Shown one piece after another: positions 8,363 through 16,831 of a stretch of 50,969 nt of DNA. Origin of the DNA: a virus; IMG/VR virus record IMGVR_UViG_3300042450_000877, positions 1 to 50,969 of that record; one strand, written 5' to 3'. Under the pieces are notes generated by a model. The model ran no database searches and was not told the DNA's origin. It saw nothing but the letters and a program-made list of their open reading frames with translations. The translations under genes were made by a program, and so were the position numbers. Each line of letters starts with the position of its first letter. Positions within the stretch are counted from its first letter, which is position 1.

Positions 8363-8647
8363 TCAAACCGAAATCCATTGAGATCCATTAGAATCTTTGT
8401 ACCAAATATACATTATGCCCAAATCATTAATCCACAATTGATTTTCTACGGGATTGATTGGTGCATTTGTTCCTCTATAAGGCTCTGTAAGACCACTATT
8501 AATCCAACTGGATTTTTCTTGTTGTGGGCTTTTTTGTGTAGTACGTTTGCACGCATACATTCTACCTTGGTCAACTACAACATCTCCCTTTTTATAAGTT
8601 TGGGGAGTACCGTTTGAATTTTTAAATTGAAATTGACCTCGAAACAT
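8363..8647 (-). CDS. Small fibre-domain-like protein (94 aa)
   Basis: Starts MFRGQFQFKNSNGTPQTYKKGDVVV, resembling carbohydrate-binding modules of the 'Y-x-x-G-D-V-V-x-x-x-G-x-x-Y' type. It ends with 'NQLWINDLGIMYIWYKDSNGSQWISV'. That ending matches a motif in the 850-residue fibre here (W...[16 protein letters not shown]) and is common in aquatic phage structural proteins. A virion or receptor-interacting role is therefore likelier than a replication role, despite its position between genes 45 and 46. A CTAAATA late-like box lies only 7 nt upstream of its ATG. Confidence 0.65.
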   Translation of the reverse strand: MFRGQFQFKNSNGTPQTYKKGDVVVDQGRMYACKRTTQKSPQQEKSSWINSGLTEPYRGTNAPINPVENQLWINDLGIMYIWYKDSNGSQWISV

Positions 8648-8653
8648 TTTAAA

Positions 8654-8660
8654 TATTTAG
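8654..8660 (-). promoter_or_regulatory. Possible late promoter box CTAAATA
   Basis: CTAAATA on the - strand, ending 7 nt before the ATG at 8647, in the short gap after gene 46. If used, it would produce an mRNA with almost no leader. It would also explain late expression of a fibre-like gene embedded in the replication block. Confidence 0.35.
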
Positions 8661-10378
8661 ATATTTGTCTTTATCTTTGAAAAATTATTCTTCTTTTCAA
8701 ACTGCAGACTTTGATCAAACTTATCTACTAGTTGATCTGCCTTGTGGCTGATGATATAGATAGAACACTTGTTTGTCATTTTATTTAAAATTTTCATAAA
8801 GGCTTCAGTACCAGCAGCATCTAGAGATGAATCAAGAATCTCATCAAAGATCAATAGGTTGCAATTAAGACTATTCTTCATTCGTGCAACTTCACGCCAA
8901 GTTAAAAGGATTGCCAAATCAATTCGTTGTTTCTCACCCTCTGAGAAGGAAGAGTAGGAGAATGCATCTCGGTATCGTGATTTGATTGTTTCCTTGAACT
9001 CTTCGTCGATGGTGAAATCAACATAGAGATTAAGCTTTCCGAGGAACTTGTTAACGAGTCCATTGATGATGGGAACATAATGTGCAATAATCCGGCTTTT
9101 AAGACCGCCATCTTTGAGTATATCATAGACAATATCATGGTGTATTTGTTTTGTAATCAATGCGTCCAATTGACTAGTAGCATTTTGCTTCTCTAGTTCT
9201 GCATCTTTGATTTTTTGTAATAATGTATTTTCATTTTCATTCACCAACTTCTTATTCTTTTCTTTTTTCATAAAACTAAGAGAAGATTGATTGCTGATAA
9301 TTTGATATGAGATATCGTTATTGTCTGACTGATATTTTTGTTTGAGTGTCTTCAAGCCTTCTATTTCATTTTGAAGTTCTAAAAGTTCTGCATTCTTTTT
9401 TGTGGCAATAGCAATAGCCTTACGACAATCTTCCAACTTAGATTCTTTATCTTGAATATGCTTTTCTTTTTGAAACTTAGGTAGATTCTGACCACAGCAT
9501 TTACATAAGGCATTTTCTTTAAGAGATACAATCTCTTCAACCAAAGTTGTTTCTAATACCTCTGCCTTGGTTAACATAGCAGGAACATCTTTTAGAGCAC
9601 TTAGGCTCGTTAACTTATTGGTTAGTTTAGCCGATACATCTTTTAAATTCTTTTCATGTTTTGCTTGAAGAACATTATCATTTGCAATCTTAGATGTATA
9701 ATCTTGAATAGAAGATTCGATAGCCTTTATCTCTTCGACTGCAGTAGTTTGAATTGTTTCTAAGACTTCTTTTTGTGACTTAATCTTTTCGTGTACAATC
9801 TTTAACATGCTTTCTTGTTCACCAAGAGACAGTTTTAATCCTGATAGTTGACCCTTAACATATAGATTCATATCAGCAAGAATATCAAGGTTCAAAAGAC
9901 CTTCAATGATCTTACGTCTTTCAGCAGGAGTCAATTGCATGAAAGGAACAAAGTTAGACTTACCAAGAATAACTACCTGCTTGAATGCTGCATAATCAAA
10001 TCCAAGAATATTTTCTTCAAACATCTCTTGGTAGTCTTTAGTCTTGGCATTCTGATCAAGCATTTCTCCATCTTTATAGATCTCAAATAGTTTGGGTGCG
10101 AGACCACGGCGAACTAGAAAATGGCAGTTCGACTTCTTAAATTCAATTTCAACAACACATTGCTTGGCATTAACTGTGTTGATCAGTTGTGGAATGTTAA
10201 TTGGTCTGAATGGCTTACCAAACAAACCAAAGCAAAGAGAGTCTAATAGAGCAAAAGACTTACCGTTTCCATTGGTACCAGTAACTAATGTGGTCTTGTA
10301 ATTATCGAGTTTGATCTCAGAAAAATTATTACCAAATGAACCAAAGTTTTTAAAACGAACTGTTAGAAAATCTATCAA
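8657..10378 (-). CDS. 46: Recombination endonuclease ATPase subunit gp46 (Rad50/SbcC-like)
   Basis: SMC/Rad50-type ATPase, 573 residues (T4 gp46: 560). N-terminal Walker A 'GTNGNGKSFALLDSLCF' near residue 34. Long coiled-coil arms flank a zinc-hook-like 'CKCCGQNLP' near residue 295. The C-terminal ABC signature region reads 'YSSFSEGEKQRIDLAILLTW', followed by Walker B 'NLLIFDEILDSSLD'. With gp47 it resects DNA ends for recombination-dependent replication and helps degrade host DNA. Gene 47 starts upstream and the two overlap by a few bases, so they are coupled. Confidence 0.93.
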   Translation of the reverse strand: MIDFLTVRFKNFGSFGNNFSEIKLDNYKTTLVTGTNGNGKSFALLDSLCFGLFGKPFRPINIPQLINTVNAKQCVVEIEFKKSNCHFLVRRGLAPKLFEIYKDGEMLDQNAKTKDYQEMFEENILGFDYAAFKQVVILGKSNFVPFMQLTPAERRKIIEGLLNLDILADMNLYVKGQLSGLKLSLGEQESMLKIVHEKIKSQKEVLETIQTTAVEEIKAIESSIQDYTSKIANDNVLQAKHEKNLKDVSAKLTNKLTSLSALKDVPAMLTKAEVLETTLVEEIVSLKENALCKCCGQNLPKFQKEKHIQDKESKLEDCRKAIAIATKKNAELLELQNEIEGLKTLKQKYQSDNNDISYQIISNQSSLSFMKKEKNKKLVNENENTLLQKIKDAELEKQNATSQLDALITKQIHHDIVYDILKDGGLKSRIIAHYVPIINGLVNKFLGKLNLYVDFTIDEEFKETIKSRYRDAFSYSSFSEGEKQRIDLAILLTWREVARMKNSLNCNLLIFDEILDSSLDAAGTEAFMKILNKMTNKCSIYIISHKADQLVDKFDQSLQFEKKNNFSKIKTNI

Positions 10379-11421
10379 TCTTCATCCTTTGACATTGCAG
10401 CATTATACGCTGAGTTTATAATATCAGCAAGCACATTTTTATTAATTGATTTTTCTGTAACTGTATCAATCTCTTCATGAAGTAACTGTAATGTATCTTT
10501 ATGAATGTCAACAGCCACTAGGTCTGGGTTTGCAGTTACATCTTCTGTTACGGCTAACTCTGCTACTCCTGCTTCATAGAACTTATCCAAGTACTTCTCA
10601 AAGGCTGGGCCTTTAGTTCGGTTCTTAATAAAGATCTTAACATATGTATCTTTAAACTTTGAGTAGTCTAACTTTTCTGGGTTGGTTTCATCGTAGTCAA
10701 ACGTATAGAAAAGCCTTTTTGGATTCTCAATAAATTCAAGCGTTCTTGCTGCAAAATCAAAGACATGAAACCCTTTGGCTTCCCAAACGTCTGAGAAAGC
10801 CATTTGATACTGAGATCCCAGGTAATGTATATTATCCCGGCTAGATTTAATGTGATAATGCCCAGTAAGAACATATTCAAATTTGTCAAAATGTTTTGGG
10901 TCATAGCCATGCTCAATAAAAATACCACGAATACTCTGAAAGCCACACAACTCTAAATGTCCTAGTAGTAGAGAGCACGTGGTGTTGGTAATAAATTCTG
11001 CCGACTGAATCTCATTCTCTGGGTTAATCCAAGGCAATAGTGCTACACAACCAGCAGAAGTTTGAATCTCTGTTGGTTCTGAGTGGATCTCCCAATTTGA
11101 ATACTGTTGTGCAATTTCTTGTAAAGAATTTACTGTATTATTGTTCTTGTAATAAGTATCATGATTACCACAGATAGCAATACACTTTACGCCAAGTTCT
11201 TGAAGTGGTTCAAAGAACCTTGTGCGAACTTGTTGAAGAGTCTTAAAATTAATATATTTTCTACGGTCAAAGACATCACCTAGATGAAAGATAGTCTTAA
11301 TATCGTTCTCTTTAATATATGGAAATAACTGTCCCTCAAAGAAGGACAGAAAGTATTCCAAGACTATTGGGGAATCTGCTTTATACCCAAAGTGGGTATC
11401 GTTAAGAATGACTGCCTTCAT
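10375..11421 (-). CDS. 47: Recombination endonuclease nuclease subunit gp47 (Mre11/SbcD-like)
   Basis: Calcineurin-like metallophosphoesterase. The motifs appear in order: 'LNDTHFGYK', '[15 protein letters not shown]', 'CGNHDTYY' and '[11 protein letters not shown]', supplying the two-metal centre. I place the start at ATG 11421 ([14 protein letters not shown]) because the metal motif begins within a few residues and an AGAAAG site precedes it; an upstream in-frame start at 11448 would add nine Lys/Arg-rich residues. It pairs with gp46 as the phage Mre11-Rad50 complex. Its start lies within the end of gmd. Confidence 0.93.
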   Translation of the reverse strand: MKAVILNDTHFGYKADSPIVLEYFLSFFEGQLFPYIKENDIKTIFHLGDVFDRRKYINFKTLQQVRTRFFEPLQELGVKCIAICGNHDTYYKNNNTVNSLQEIAQQYSNWEIHSEPTEIQTSAGCVALLPWINPENEIQSAEFITNTTCSLLLGHLELCGFQSIRGIFIEHGYDPKHFDKFEYVLTGHYHIKSSRDNIHYLGSQYQMAFSDVWEAKGFHVFDFAARTLEFIENPKRLFYTFDYDETNPEKLDYSKFKDTYVKIFIKNRTKGPAFEKYLDKFYEAGVAELAVTEDVTANPDLVAVDIHKDTLQLLHEEIDTVTEKSINKNVLADIINSAYNAAMSKDED

Positions 11422-12463
11422 ATATCTTTCTAGTTTCTTTCTTTTCAATTAAATGATGAACTAAAAATTCTTTCTTTGCTAACTCAACATCTTGATCAAC
11501 CATCATCTTAGCAAGTTCATACACAGATACTTTTGGTTCCCAGTTTAATACTTGTTGAGCCTTAGTTGAATCTCCAAGAAGCTGATCAACTTCAGTAGGT
11601 CTATAATATTTTGGATCAATTACTACATAATCTTTATAATTTTTTCCAATCAATCCAAAAGCATAATCACAAAATTCTCTAACAGAAATCATCTGCCCAG
11701 TAGCAATAACATAATCATCTGGTGTATCTTGCTGAAGCATCATCCACATGGCTTCAACATAATCCCCAGCATATCCCCAATCTCTTAATGAGTCAATATT
11801 TCCCAGTCTCAATTCTTTTTGAAGTCCTTGAGAAATTCTACCAACAGCCCTGGTAATTTTTCTAGTTACAAATGTTTCACCTCTACGAGGGCTTTCATGA
11901 TTGAATAGAATACCACACGAGGCATGCATATCGTAACTTTCGCGGTAATTTACTGTCATATAGTGACTATATGCTTTGGCACAACCATATGGGGATCTAG
12001 GATAAAAGGGAGTAGTTTCTTTCTGAGGAACTTCTTGAACCTTTCCAAACATTTCACTACTTGATGCTTGGTAGTAACGAATTTTATTGCCACTATGATC
12101 TTGGTATGATCGTATAGCCTCCAATACATTCGTTGTTCCTATAGCATCTACATCCCCAGTATATACTGGCATATCAAAAGATAATCTTACATGGCTCTGT
12201 GCTGCAAGATTATAAAGTTCTTTAGGATGATATTTTAAAAGAATATTATATATACTTGTAAAATCATTCATATCTCCATAATGAAGAAATAATGTTTTAT
12301 TGTAAACTTCTGGGTTTTCAATATGATGTTCCAATCTTCCAGTATTAAAGGAAGAACTTCGACGAATTAGTCCATGAACTTCATATCCTTTAGATAATAA
12401 AAAATCAGTCAGATAACTTCCGTCTTGTCCAGAAATTCCGGTAATTAATGCTATTTTTTTCAT
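11402..12463 (-). CDS. gmd: GDP-mannose 4,6-dehydratase
   Basis: Extended SDR enzyme, 353 residues. The N-terminal '[28 protein letters not shown]' is diagnostic for GMD (GxxGxxG NAD(P)-binding plus GQDGSYL). Also seen are '[13 protein letters not shown]', the catalytic '[15 protein letters not shown]' (Tyr-x3-Lys), and '[20 protein letters not shown]'. It converts GDP-mannose to GDP-4-keto-6-deoxymannose, the precursor of GDP-fucose and related sugars. It lies between gene 55 and gene 47, separated from the main glycan island by gene 55, and overlaps both neighbours. The fucose-synthase-like SDR at 13054-13836 could take the next step. Confidence 0.93.
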   Translation of the reverse strand: MKKIALITGISGQDGSYLTDFLLSKGYEVHGLIRRSSSFNTGRLEHHIENPEVYNKTLFLHYGDMNDFTSIYNILLKYHPKELYNLAAQSHVRLSFDMPVYTGDVDAIGTTNVLEAIRSYQDHSGNKIRYYQASSSEMFGKVQEVPQKETTPFYPRSPYGCAKAYSHYMTVNYRESYDMHASCGILFNHESPRRGETFVTRKITRAVGRISQGLQKELRLGNIDSLRDWGYAGDYVEAMWMMLQQDTPDDYVIATGQMISVREFCDYAFGLIGKNYKDYVVIDPKYYRPTEVDQLLGDSTKAQQVLNWEPKVSVYELAKMMVDQDVELAKKEFLVHHLIEKKETRKIYEGSHS

Positions 12464-13032
12464 ATATCGAGTGTTGGTTTTTTAGATTTGCGAGTTCTTT
12501 TAGCTTTCTTGGGAGTTAGCATTTCATCGAATCTAGTCATATCAAGATCAGTAAGACCAAAAAAGTCTCTACGACCTATATCAATACCAGCATAGGTTTC
12601 ATTGAACCAATGATGAAAGTCTTTATCATTCTGCTGTTCTGCATACTTGTATTGAGTGTACTTCTCTCGTTTTTCTTTGTTTATAATACGAACAAAAGAA
12701 AACCAGCAGATTTGAGTTAGATAACCAAAGGGACTGCTGGACTTTTCTGGATCAAAGTTATCAATATATGTAACACAGTTTAAAACTGCATCAGATACCA
12801 TTTCTTCTCTATATGGATAGTTTGCAAAATTAGGGCGATATGAAAGTCTAGAAGCAATTTTTAAGATACATTCCCCTATAAAATCTGGAAGTTTTGGCTT
12901 TTTACGACCAATATTTTCTGCATCTTCTTTTTTTTGTTTATAACCAATTAATGCATCTAAAAGATCTTGATTACTCACGTAATCAGCATCTGAAGCTGCT
13001 TTGTTTTTTCTTTTCTTTTTAGGTTGTTGCAC
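12460..13032 (-). CDS. 55: Late transcription sigma factor gp55
   Basis: Resembles T4 gp55 in size (190 versus 185) and sequence: '[14 protein letters not shown]', then the sigma2-like '[50 protein letters not shown]'-type region, given here only as landmarks [10 protein letters not shown] and FGYLTQICW. gp55 directs host RNA polymerase to TATAAATA late boxes, many of which occur in this window. The start codon is GTG at 13032; no ribosome site precedes it, but a good promoter does (13038-13066), implying a leaderless message. N-terminus is Lys-rich ([10 protein letters not shown]). Confidence 0.9.
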   Translation of the reverse strand: MQQPKKKRKNKAASDADYVSNQDLLDALIGYKQKKEDAENIGRKKPKLPDFIGECILKIASRLSYRPNFANYPYREEMVSDAVLNCVTYIDNFDPEKSSSPFGYLTQICWFSFVRIINKEKREKYTQYKYAEQQNDKDFHHWFNETYAGIDIGRRDFFGLTDLDMTRFDEMLTPKKAKRTRKSKKPTLDI

Positions 13033-13037
13033 AGCTT

Positions 13038-13066
13038 ATTATATCACAATATATCAAATAATACAA
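13038..13066 (-). promoter_or_regulatory. Sigma70-like promoter for gene 55
   Basis: On the - strand: TTGTAT (13061-13066), a 17-nt spacer and a perfect TATAAT (13038-13043). Only 5 nt separate the -10 box from the GTG start of gene 55, so the transcript would start at or next to the start codon. It overlaps the 3' end of the preceding SDR gene. It would let gene 55 be expressed apart from the glycan island upstream. Confidence 0.6.
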
Positions 13067-13836
13067 CTATTATTTTTAATTATTTTATAGGTATTCAATA
13101 TACCGTGTTCTAATCCTATTGTTTTTATAGGTAAGTTGCTGTTACCACAATAAAATTCTAAAACATCTTTATTTTGAATATTTAAAGTTACCTTATGTGT
13201 AGATAGATTATTAATAAAATTTGCTATATTTACAAGTGTACTTTTTGTTTCATATGAACAATTTAGTGTTTTAGTAGGGTTTTCCGTATTAATATAGTAT
13301 TCCACTAATTTTGCTAAATCTTTCATATAAAAAAAGTCCATTATTTTATTGGTATGTATAATTAATGGTTCTTTATTAATATATCTAAGAATATTTGCTT
13401 TAATAAATCTTGTGTTCAATTCATTTTCATCAAAAACACTAAAAATTCTTAAATTATAAACGTTATCTGTAGAACAAATTAATTCATTTATATTTTTTTT
13501 ACTGGTACCATAAAAAGTAGCTGGATTAAAAATTTCTGCACCAGATCCAAAGTATATCATTTTTTTAAAATGAGATTTGCAAGATATAATATTATTATAT
13601 AATGCCACATTTTCATCTAATACAGAAATATCATCTGTTCTAAGTCGACTCCCACCAACTGCAGCAGTATGAATAACTACATCAAAAAATTTATTTTTAA
13701 ACCAGTTTAAACAATCTTGTTTATTAGTTATATCAAAATCATTTCTTGAAATGCTTCTGACATTATAATTTTTTTTTAAATGATGACAAAGACTCTTACC
13801 AATATAACCATTACCACCTGTAATTAAAATATTCAT
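13054..13836 (-). CDS. NAD-dependent epimerase/reductase, GDP-fucose-synthase-like
   Basis: Short extended-SDR protein (260 residues). It has N-terminal 'ILITGGNGYIGKSLCHHL' (GxxGxxG), 'FDVVIHTAAVGGSRLRTDD' and 'FGSGAEIFNPATFYGTSKKN' with Tyr-x3-Lys. The AAxVGG segment and 'DITNKQDCLNWFKN' recall GDP-L-fucose synthase, which converts GDP-4-keto-6-deoxymannose to GDP-fucose. That would complement gmd at 11402 and the fucosyltransferase-like genes upstream. The family is broad, and the protein is shorter than typical fucose synthase (about 310-320), so another nucleotide-sugar reductase is possible. It is the last gene of the island, ATGA-coupled to the transketolase-like gene. Confidence 0.72.
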   Translation of the reverse strand: MNILITGGNGYIGKSLCHHLKKNYNVRSISRNDFDITNKQDCLNWFKNKFFDVVIHTAAVGGSRLRTDDISVLDENVALYNNIISCKSHFKKMIYFGSGAEIFNPATFYGTSKKNINELICSTDNVYNLRIFSVFDENELNTRFIKANILRYINKEPLIIHTNKIMDFFYMKDLAKLVEYYINTENPTKTLNCSYETKSTLVNIANFINNLSTHKVTLNIQNKDVLEFYCGNSNLPIKTIGLEHGILNTYKIIKNNSCII

Positions 13837-14315
13837 TTTTTAAGATTAATATAAGTTGGACAAGGATCATTTATAATACTATTAAAATTAATTTGTAATT
13901 GATCACTATCTATTGGATGCATTTTTCTAATATTTTTGAATGACTGCATAATTTTTTTATCATCATCTGCCCAATGTGAAAATCCAAGATAACCATAATC
14001 TTTGTCTCTACCACCACCAACAATATTTACTGAAATATTTTCATGATCAATGTAATTTCTAATCATTTCAAATGGGCGATATATCGCAAATGGTGTAATA
14101 GAATATACAAATGGAATTTTACCTTCCATAGCCAATCCAATTCCCATGCCCATCATGGTCATTTCTGACGATCCTATATTTAAAAATCTACCTTTATTTT
14201 GAAATTTATCTCTTATTTTATCCCATAAACCATACCCCAAATCAGCAGTTATTAAGTAAACATTTTTATTTACTTCCATCTCATTATATAATAATTCTGC
14301 AAAGTCTTTTCTCAT
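13833..14315 (-). CDS. Transketolase-like pyrimidine-binding subunit (short)
   Basis: The 160-residue sequence aligns by eye with the central PYR domain of transketolase: 'LITADLGYGLWDKIRDKF' (like ADL), 'RFLNIGSSEMTMMGMGIGLAMEGKIPFVY' with the Glu of GSSEM in the place of the cofactor-activating Glu, and 'FAIYRPFEMIRNYI'. The C-terminal third domain of transketolase (about 130 residues) is absent. With the gene upstream (14323-14946) it forms a split, minimal thiamine-diphosphate enzyme. Two-carbon ketol transfer onto a sugar is the family reaction; the substrate here is unknown. It overlaps the SDR gene by 4 nt. Confidence 0.8.
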   Translation of the reverse strand: MRKDFAELLYNEMEVNKNVYLITADLGYGLWDKIRDKFQNKGRFLNIGSSEMTMMGMGIGLAMEGKIPFVYSITPFAIYRPFEMIRNYIDHENISVNIVGGGRDKDYGYLGFSHWADDDKKIMQSFKNIRKMHPIDSDQLQINFNSIINDPCPTYINLKK

Positions 14316-14322
14316 TTTATCC

Positions 14323-14946
14323 TCAATTATTTAATGATTCAATTCCCTGATTATAATTCTCTTCATTCATTATATGATAATGTGCATTCAATCCTTTTAA
14401 AAACGGAAATGCTTCTACAGAAGTTTTATGAATTATTATAGAAGGTAAAAAACATTTAAGTCTGGTTATAAGATAATCTTGATCAATTTCCATATATGCA
14501 GCATATCCATTTACATTTACATGTATTTCAATATTACAAATATTTTGTTCATAAATTGTTTTTAATGTTTCCCACACACTTCCTTCTGCACATTCTCCAT
14601 CACTAATGAGAACATAAACTTTTTTATTTGGATCAGCAATAGCTCTTCCTAAAGCTATACTAATACCAAGACCTAAACTTCCAGTAGAACAATAAATTTT
14701 ATTTTGTTCATCCCAATGTGGGTGACCTCCATGCTTTAAGAATAATGCCTCTGCATTAATATCATAATGCTTTTCAAGACATGCATATAATGCAACAGCT
14801 GCATGACCTGATGACAGAATAAAAATATCGTCTTTATTCATTTTAGAATAAATTGAATCAATTATATCTACAGAAGAAAAATAACTACCTAAATGACTCA
14901 ATTTATTTTTATATGCAATATTTAATATAATTTTTTTTAAATTCAT
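14323..14946 (-). CDS. Transketolase-like thiamine-diphosphate-binding subunit
   Basis: N-terminal transketolase domain as a separate protein (207 residues, versus about 270 in split transketolases). Landmarks: 'HLGSYFSSVDIIDSIY', 'FILSSGHAAVALYACLE', 'GGHPHWDEQ', 'STGSLGLGISIALGRAIA' and the ThDP/metal motif 'VLISDGECAEGSVWETL', with the closing Asn in 'HVNVNGYAAY'. Key His and Asp-Gly-Glu positions are kept. It sits 7 nt before its partner. Placement among deoxy-sugar genes suggests sugar-nucleotide modification rather than central metabolism. A 129-nt gap upstream holds no convincing gene. Confidence 0.83.
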   Translation of the reverse strand: MNLKKIILNIAYKNKLSHLGSYFSSVDIIDSIYSKMNKDDIFILSSGHAAVALYACLEKHYDINAEALFLKHGGHPHWDEQNKIYCSTGSLGLGISIALGRAIADPNKKVYVLISDGECAEGSVWETLKTIYEQNICNIEIHVNVNGYAAYMEIDQDYLITRLKCFLPSIIIHKTSVEAFPFLKGLNAHYHIMNEENYNQGIESLNN

Positions 14947-15075
14947 TTGATTTGGCTTTCAATCTGGTATTATATAGAATACCTTTAATCAATATATTTT
15001 CACGATGTATACCAGACATAATTCAAAAACATTATCCACCACCAAATAATCCACTTATTATTTTTAACATATAAT

Positions 15076-16029
15076 TTACCAAATAAAATTGTTTTTATAG
15101 TAATCTGCAATACTTTGAATTTCGGTATCAAAGTTTTCTTCTGGTTTCCATCCAAGTGATGTTAATTTAGAATCATCTAAGGCATAACGAACATCTTGAC
15201 CAGGACGGCTGTATGAATAATCAATATGACGATATATATCATTTTCTTGAATACCCAATGAAACTAAAAGTTTGTGTATTGTACTTATATTACTTTGTTC
15301 ATACCCACCACAAATATTAAAAATTTCATTTTTTGCATTGGATTCAATTATAGTAATAACTGCTCGTGCGGTATCTTTTGCATGTAACCAGTTTCTAATT
15401 GGGGTTCCACCATTGTGAAGAGGAATTTTTCTTCCTAAAGTGATATATTTGCAAGTTTTTGGTATTAATTTTTCTACATATTGACCAATACCATAATTAT
15501 TTGTTGGACGCAAAATTATATATGGTAAGTTATACGTTCTTGACCATGCCATTATTAACATATCTGCAGCAGCTTTTGATGCAGAATATGGATTCGATGG
15601 TTTCAAAATATCTGTTTCTATGTGGGCTCCTTCAGTAATATCACCGTACACTTCATCAGTACTAAAATGTATTAAAGTTGGAACCTTGCCATTTTCTTGT
15701 CTATAATTTTTTATCATCTCTAAAAGATTATGTACACCGTTTATATTTGATAATATAAAATCATCACTATTAACAATAGAGTTTCCTACATGAGTCTCTG
15801 CTGCAGTATTAATTATATAATCACAATCATATAAAAATGTCAAATCATTAATGTCGCATTTAACAAATGAAAAATTTTTATGTGCTTGAAATTCTTGCAA
15901 AAGCTGATCATTAGCTGCATATGTTATCTTGTCAACTCCTTTTACAAACCAACCTTTATCTAAGCATAAACGAGTTACATATGATCCTATAAATCCTAAA
16001 CAACCTGTAATATACACCACTTTAGTCAT
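15076..16029 (-). CDS. RmlB-like nucleotide-sugar 4,6-dehydratase
   Basis: Extended SDR, 317 residues. It has 'VYITGCLGFIGSYVTRLCLDKGW' (GxxGxxG) and 'IINTAAETHVGNSIVNSDDF', with 'NINGVHNLLEM' next. 'HFSTDEVYGDI' is the hallmark Thr-Asp-Glu catalytic triplet of dTDP-glucose 4,6-dehydratases. Then come 'NPYSASKAAADMLI' with Tyr-x3-Lys, 'LRPTNNYG', and 'GGTPIRNWLHAKDTARA'. It probably makes an NDP-4-keto-6-deoxyhexose; dTDP-glucose is the usual substrate, but the nucleotide cannot be read from sequence. Its product type is what the RfbH-like enzyme at 18835 would act on. It overlaps the upstream glycosyltransferase by 8 nt. Confidence 0.87.
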   Translation of the reverse strand: MTKVVYITGCLGFIGSYVTRLCLDKGWFVKGVDKITYAANDQLLQEFQAHKNFSFVKCDINDLTFLYDCDYIINTAAETHVGNSIVNSDDFILSNINGVHNLLEMIKNYRQENGKVPTLIHFSTDEVYGDITEGAHIETDILKPSNPYSASKAAADMLIMAWSRTYNLPYIILRPTNNYGIGQYVEKLIPKTCKYITLGRKIPLHNGGTPIRNWLHAKDTARAVITIIESNAKNEIFNICGGYEQSNISTIHKLLVSLGIQENDIYRHIDYSYSRPGQDVRYALDDSKLTSLGWKPEENFDTEIQSIADYYKNNFIW

Positions 16030-16831
16030 AAATTTCCATTGCTTTTAAATTTGGGTTTATTGCCCGAGAAAAATAGTTAACATTAGATGGACCACAGCAA
16101 AATAAATAATCAACATTTGACAAAATGTATGATTCAACAATAACATCCTCGGCAATTTTATATTGATATTCAAAAGATCTATTACGAGTCCATCTTTGTT
16201 CATACCAAGGCATATGTAAAGGCGTTCCGTCGTTAAAACTTCTTATTGCATCATAAGATATTACCTTAGCACCATAATAACTTTTTGCAATTTCAAATCT
16301 ACTATTTTCGTCAGAGCAAATAAAAATTTTATCGTAATTGTTCACTACTTTATCAATTTCAAAAAAATAATCTTTCATATTTTTTTTCTGAGGGTGATCT
16401 GTACCACGAAAATGTAAACCAAGTATTTTAAGATTTGTAAAATTTTCTTTTACAAAATTATCAATTTTAATTTTAATATTAGTATTTAACACAAAGTATT
16501 GTTTAATAATTGAATTAAACATTATTCTTCTATTATGAATTTCTTCAAATGTTTGAGGTAAAATATCTCGCCATATATATTCTGTAGTTTGACTATTAAT
16601 TAATCCAACTCCTTTTAATATGTTATCTTGGGTGGGATAATTTACTGAATGTGGTTGTTCAAAAAAATAATTCCATATATTATCATCAGGATTTACTTTA
16701 TATATACTGTCTGTAAAATCAATATAATATTTTTGATTTGGGTGATGTAAAATAGCTCGGATTACCTGCCATAAACATCCACCCATTCCACAAAACTCTT
16801 CTGGTTTAATTATTATAAATTTATCACTCAT
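16022..16831 (-). CDS. Fucosyltransferase-like GT-B enzyme with HxRGTD motif
   Basis: A 269-residue protein with 'GGCLWQVIRAILHHPNQKYYIDF' near the N-terminus and 'ILGLHFRGTDHPQKKN' in the middle. The H-x-R-G-T-D signature is shared by NodZ/FUT8-type alpha-1,6-fucosyltransferases and protein O-fucosyltransferases, where the Arg contacts GDP-fucose. C-terminal 'IAEDVIVESYILSNVDYLFCCGPSNVN' matches the usual downstream motif. Donor GDP-fucose is suggested by family and by gmd in the same region; the acceptor is unknown. It overlaps both neighbours by a few bases. Confidence 0.72.
   Translation of the reverse strand: MSDKFIIIKPEEFCGMGGCLWQVIRAILHHPNQKYYIDFTDSIYKVNPDDNIWNYFFEQPHSVNYPTQDNILKGVGLINSQTTEYIWRDILPQTFEEIHNRRIMFNSIIKQYFVLNTNIKIKIDNFVKENFTNLKILGLHFRGTDHPQKKNMKDYFFEIDKVVNNYDKIFICSDENSRFEIAKSYYGAKVISYDAIRSFNDGTPLHMPWYEQRWTRNRSFEYQYKIAEDVIVESYILSNVDYLFCCGPSNVNYFSRAINPNLKAMEIYD

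Noticed and set aside
15032-15070. 12-codon micro-frame (MLKIISGLFGGG) in the gap between the RmlB-like and transketolase-like genes
   Set aside because: Too short to support and without a ribosome site. It might be a gene remnant, but nothing else in the 129-nt gap extends it.
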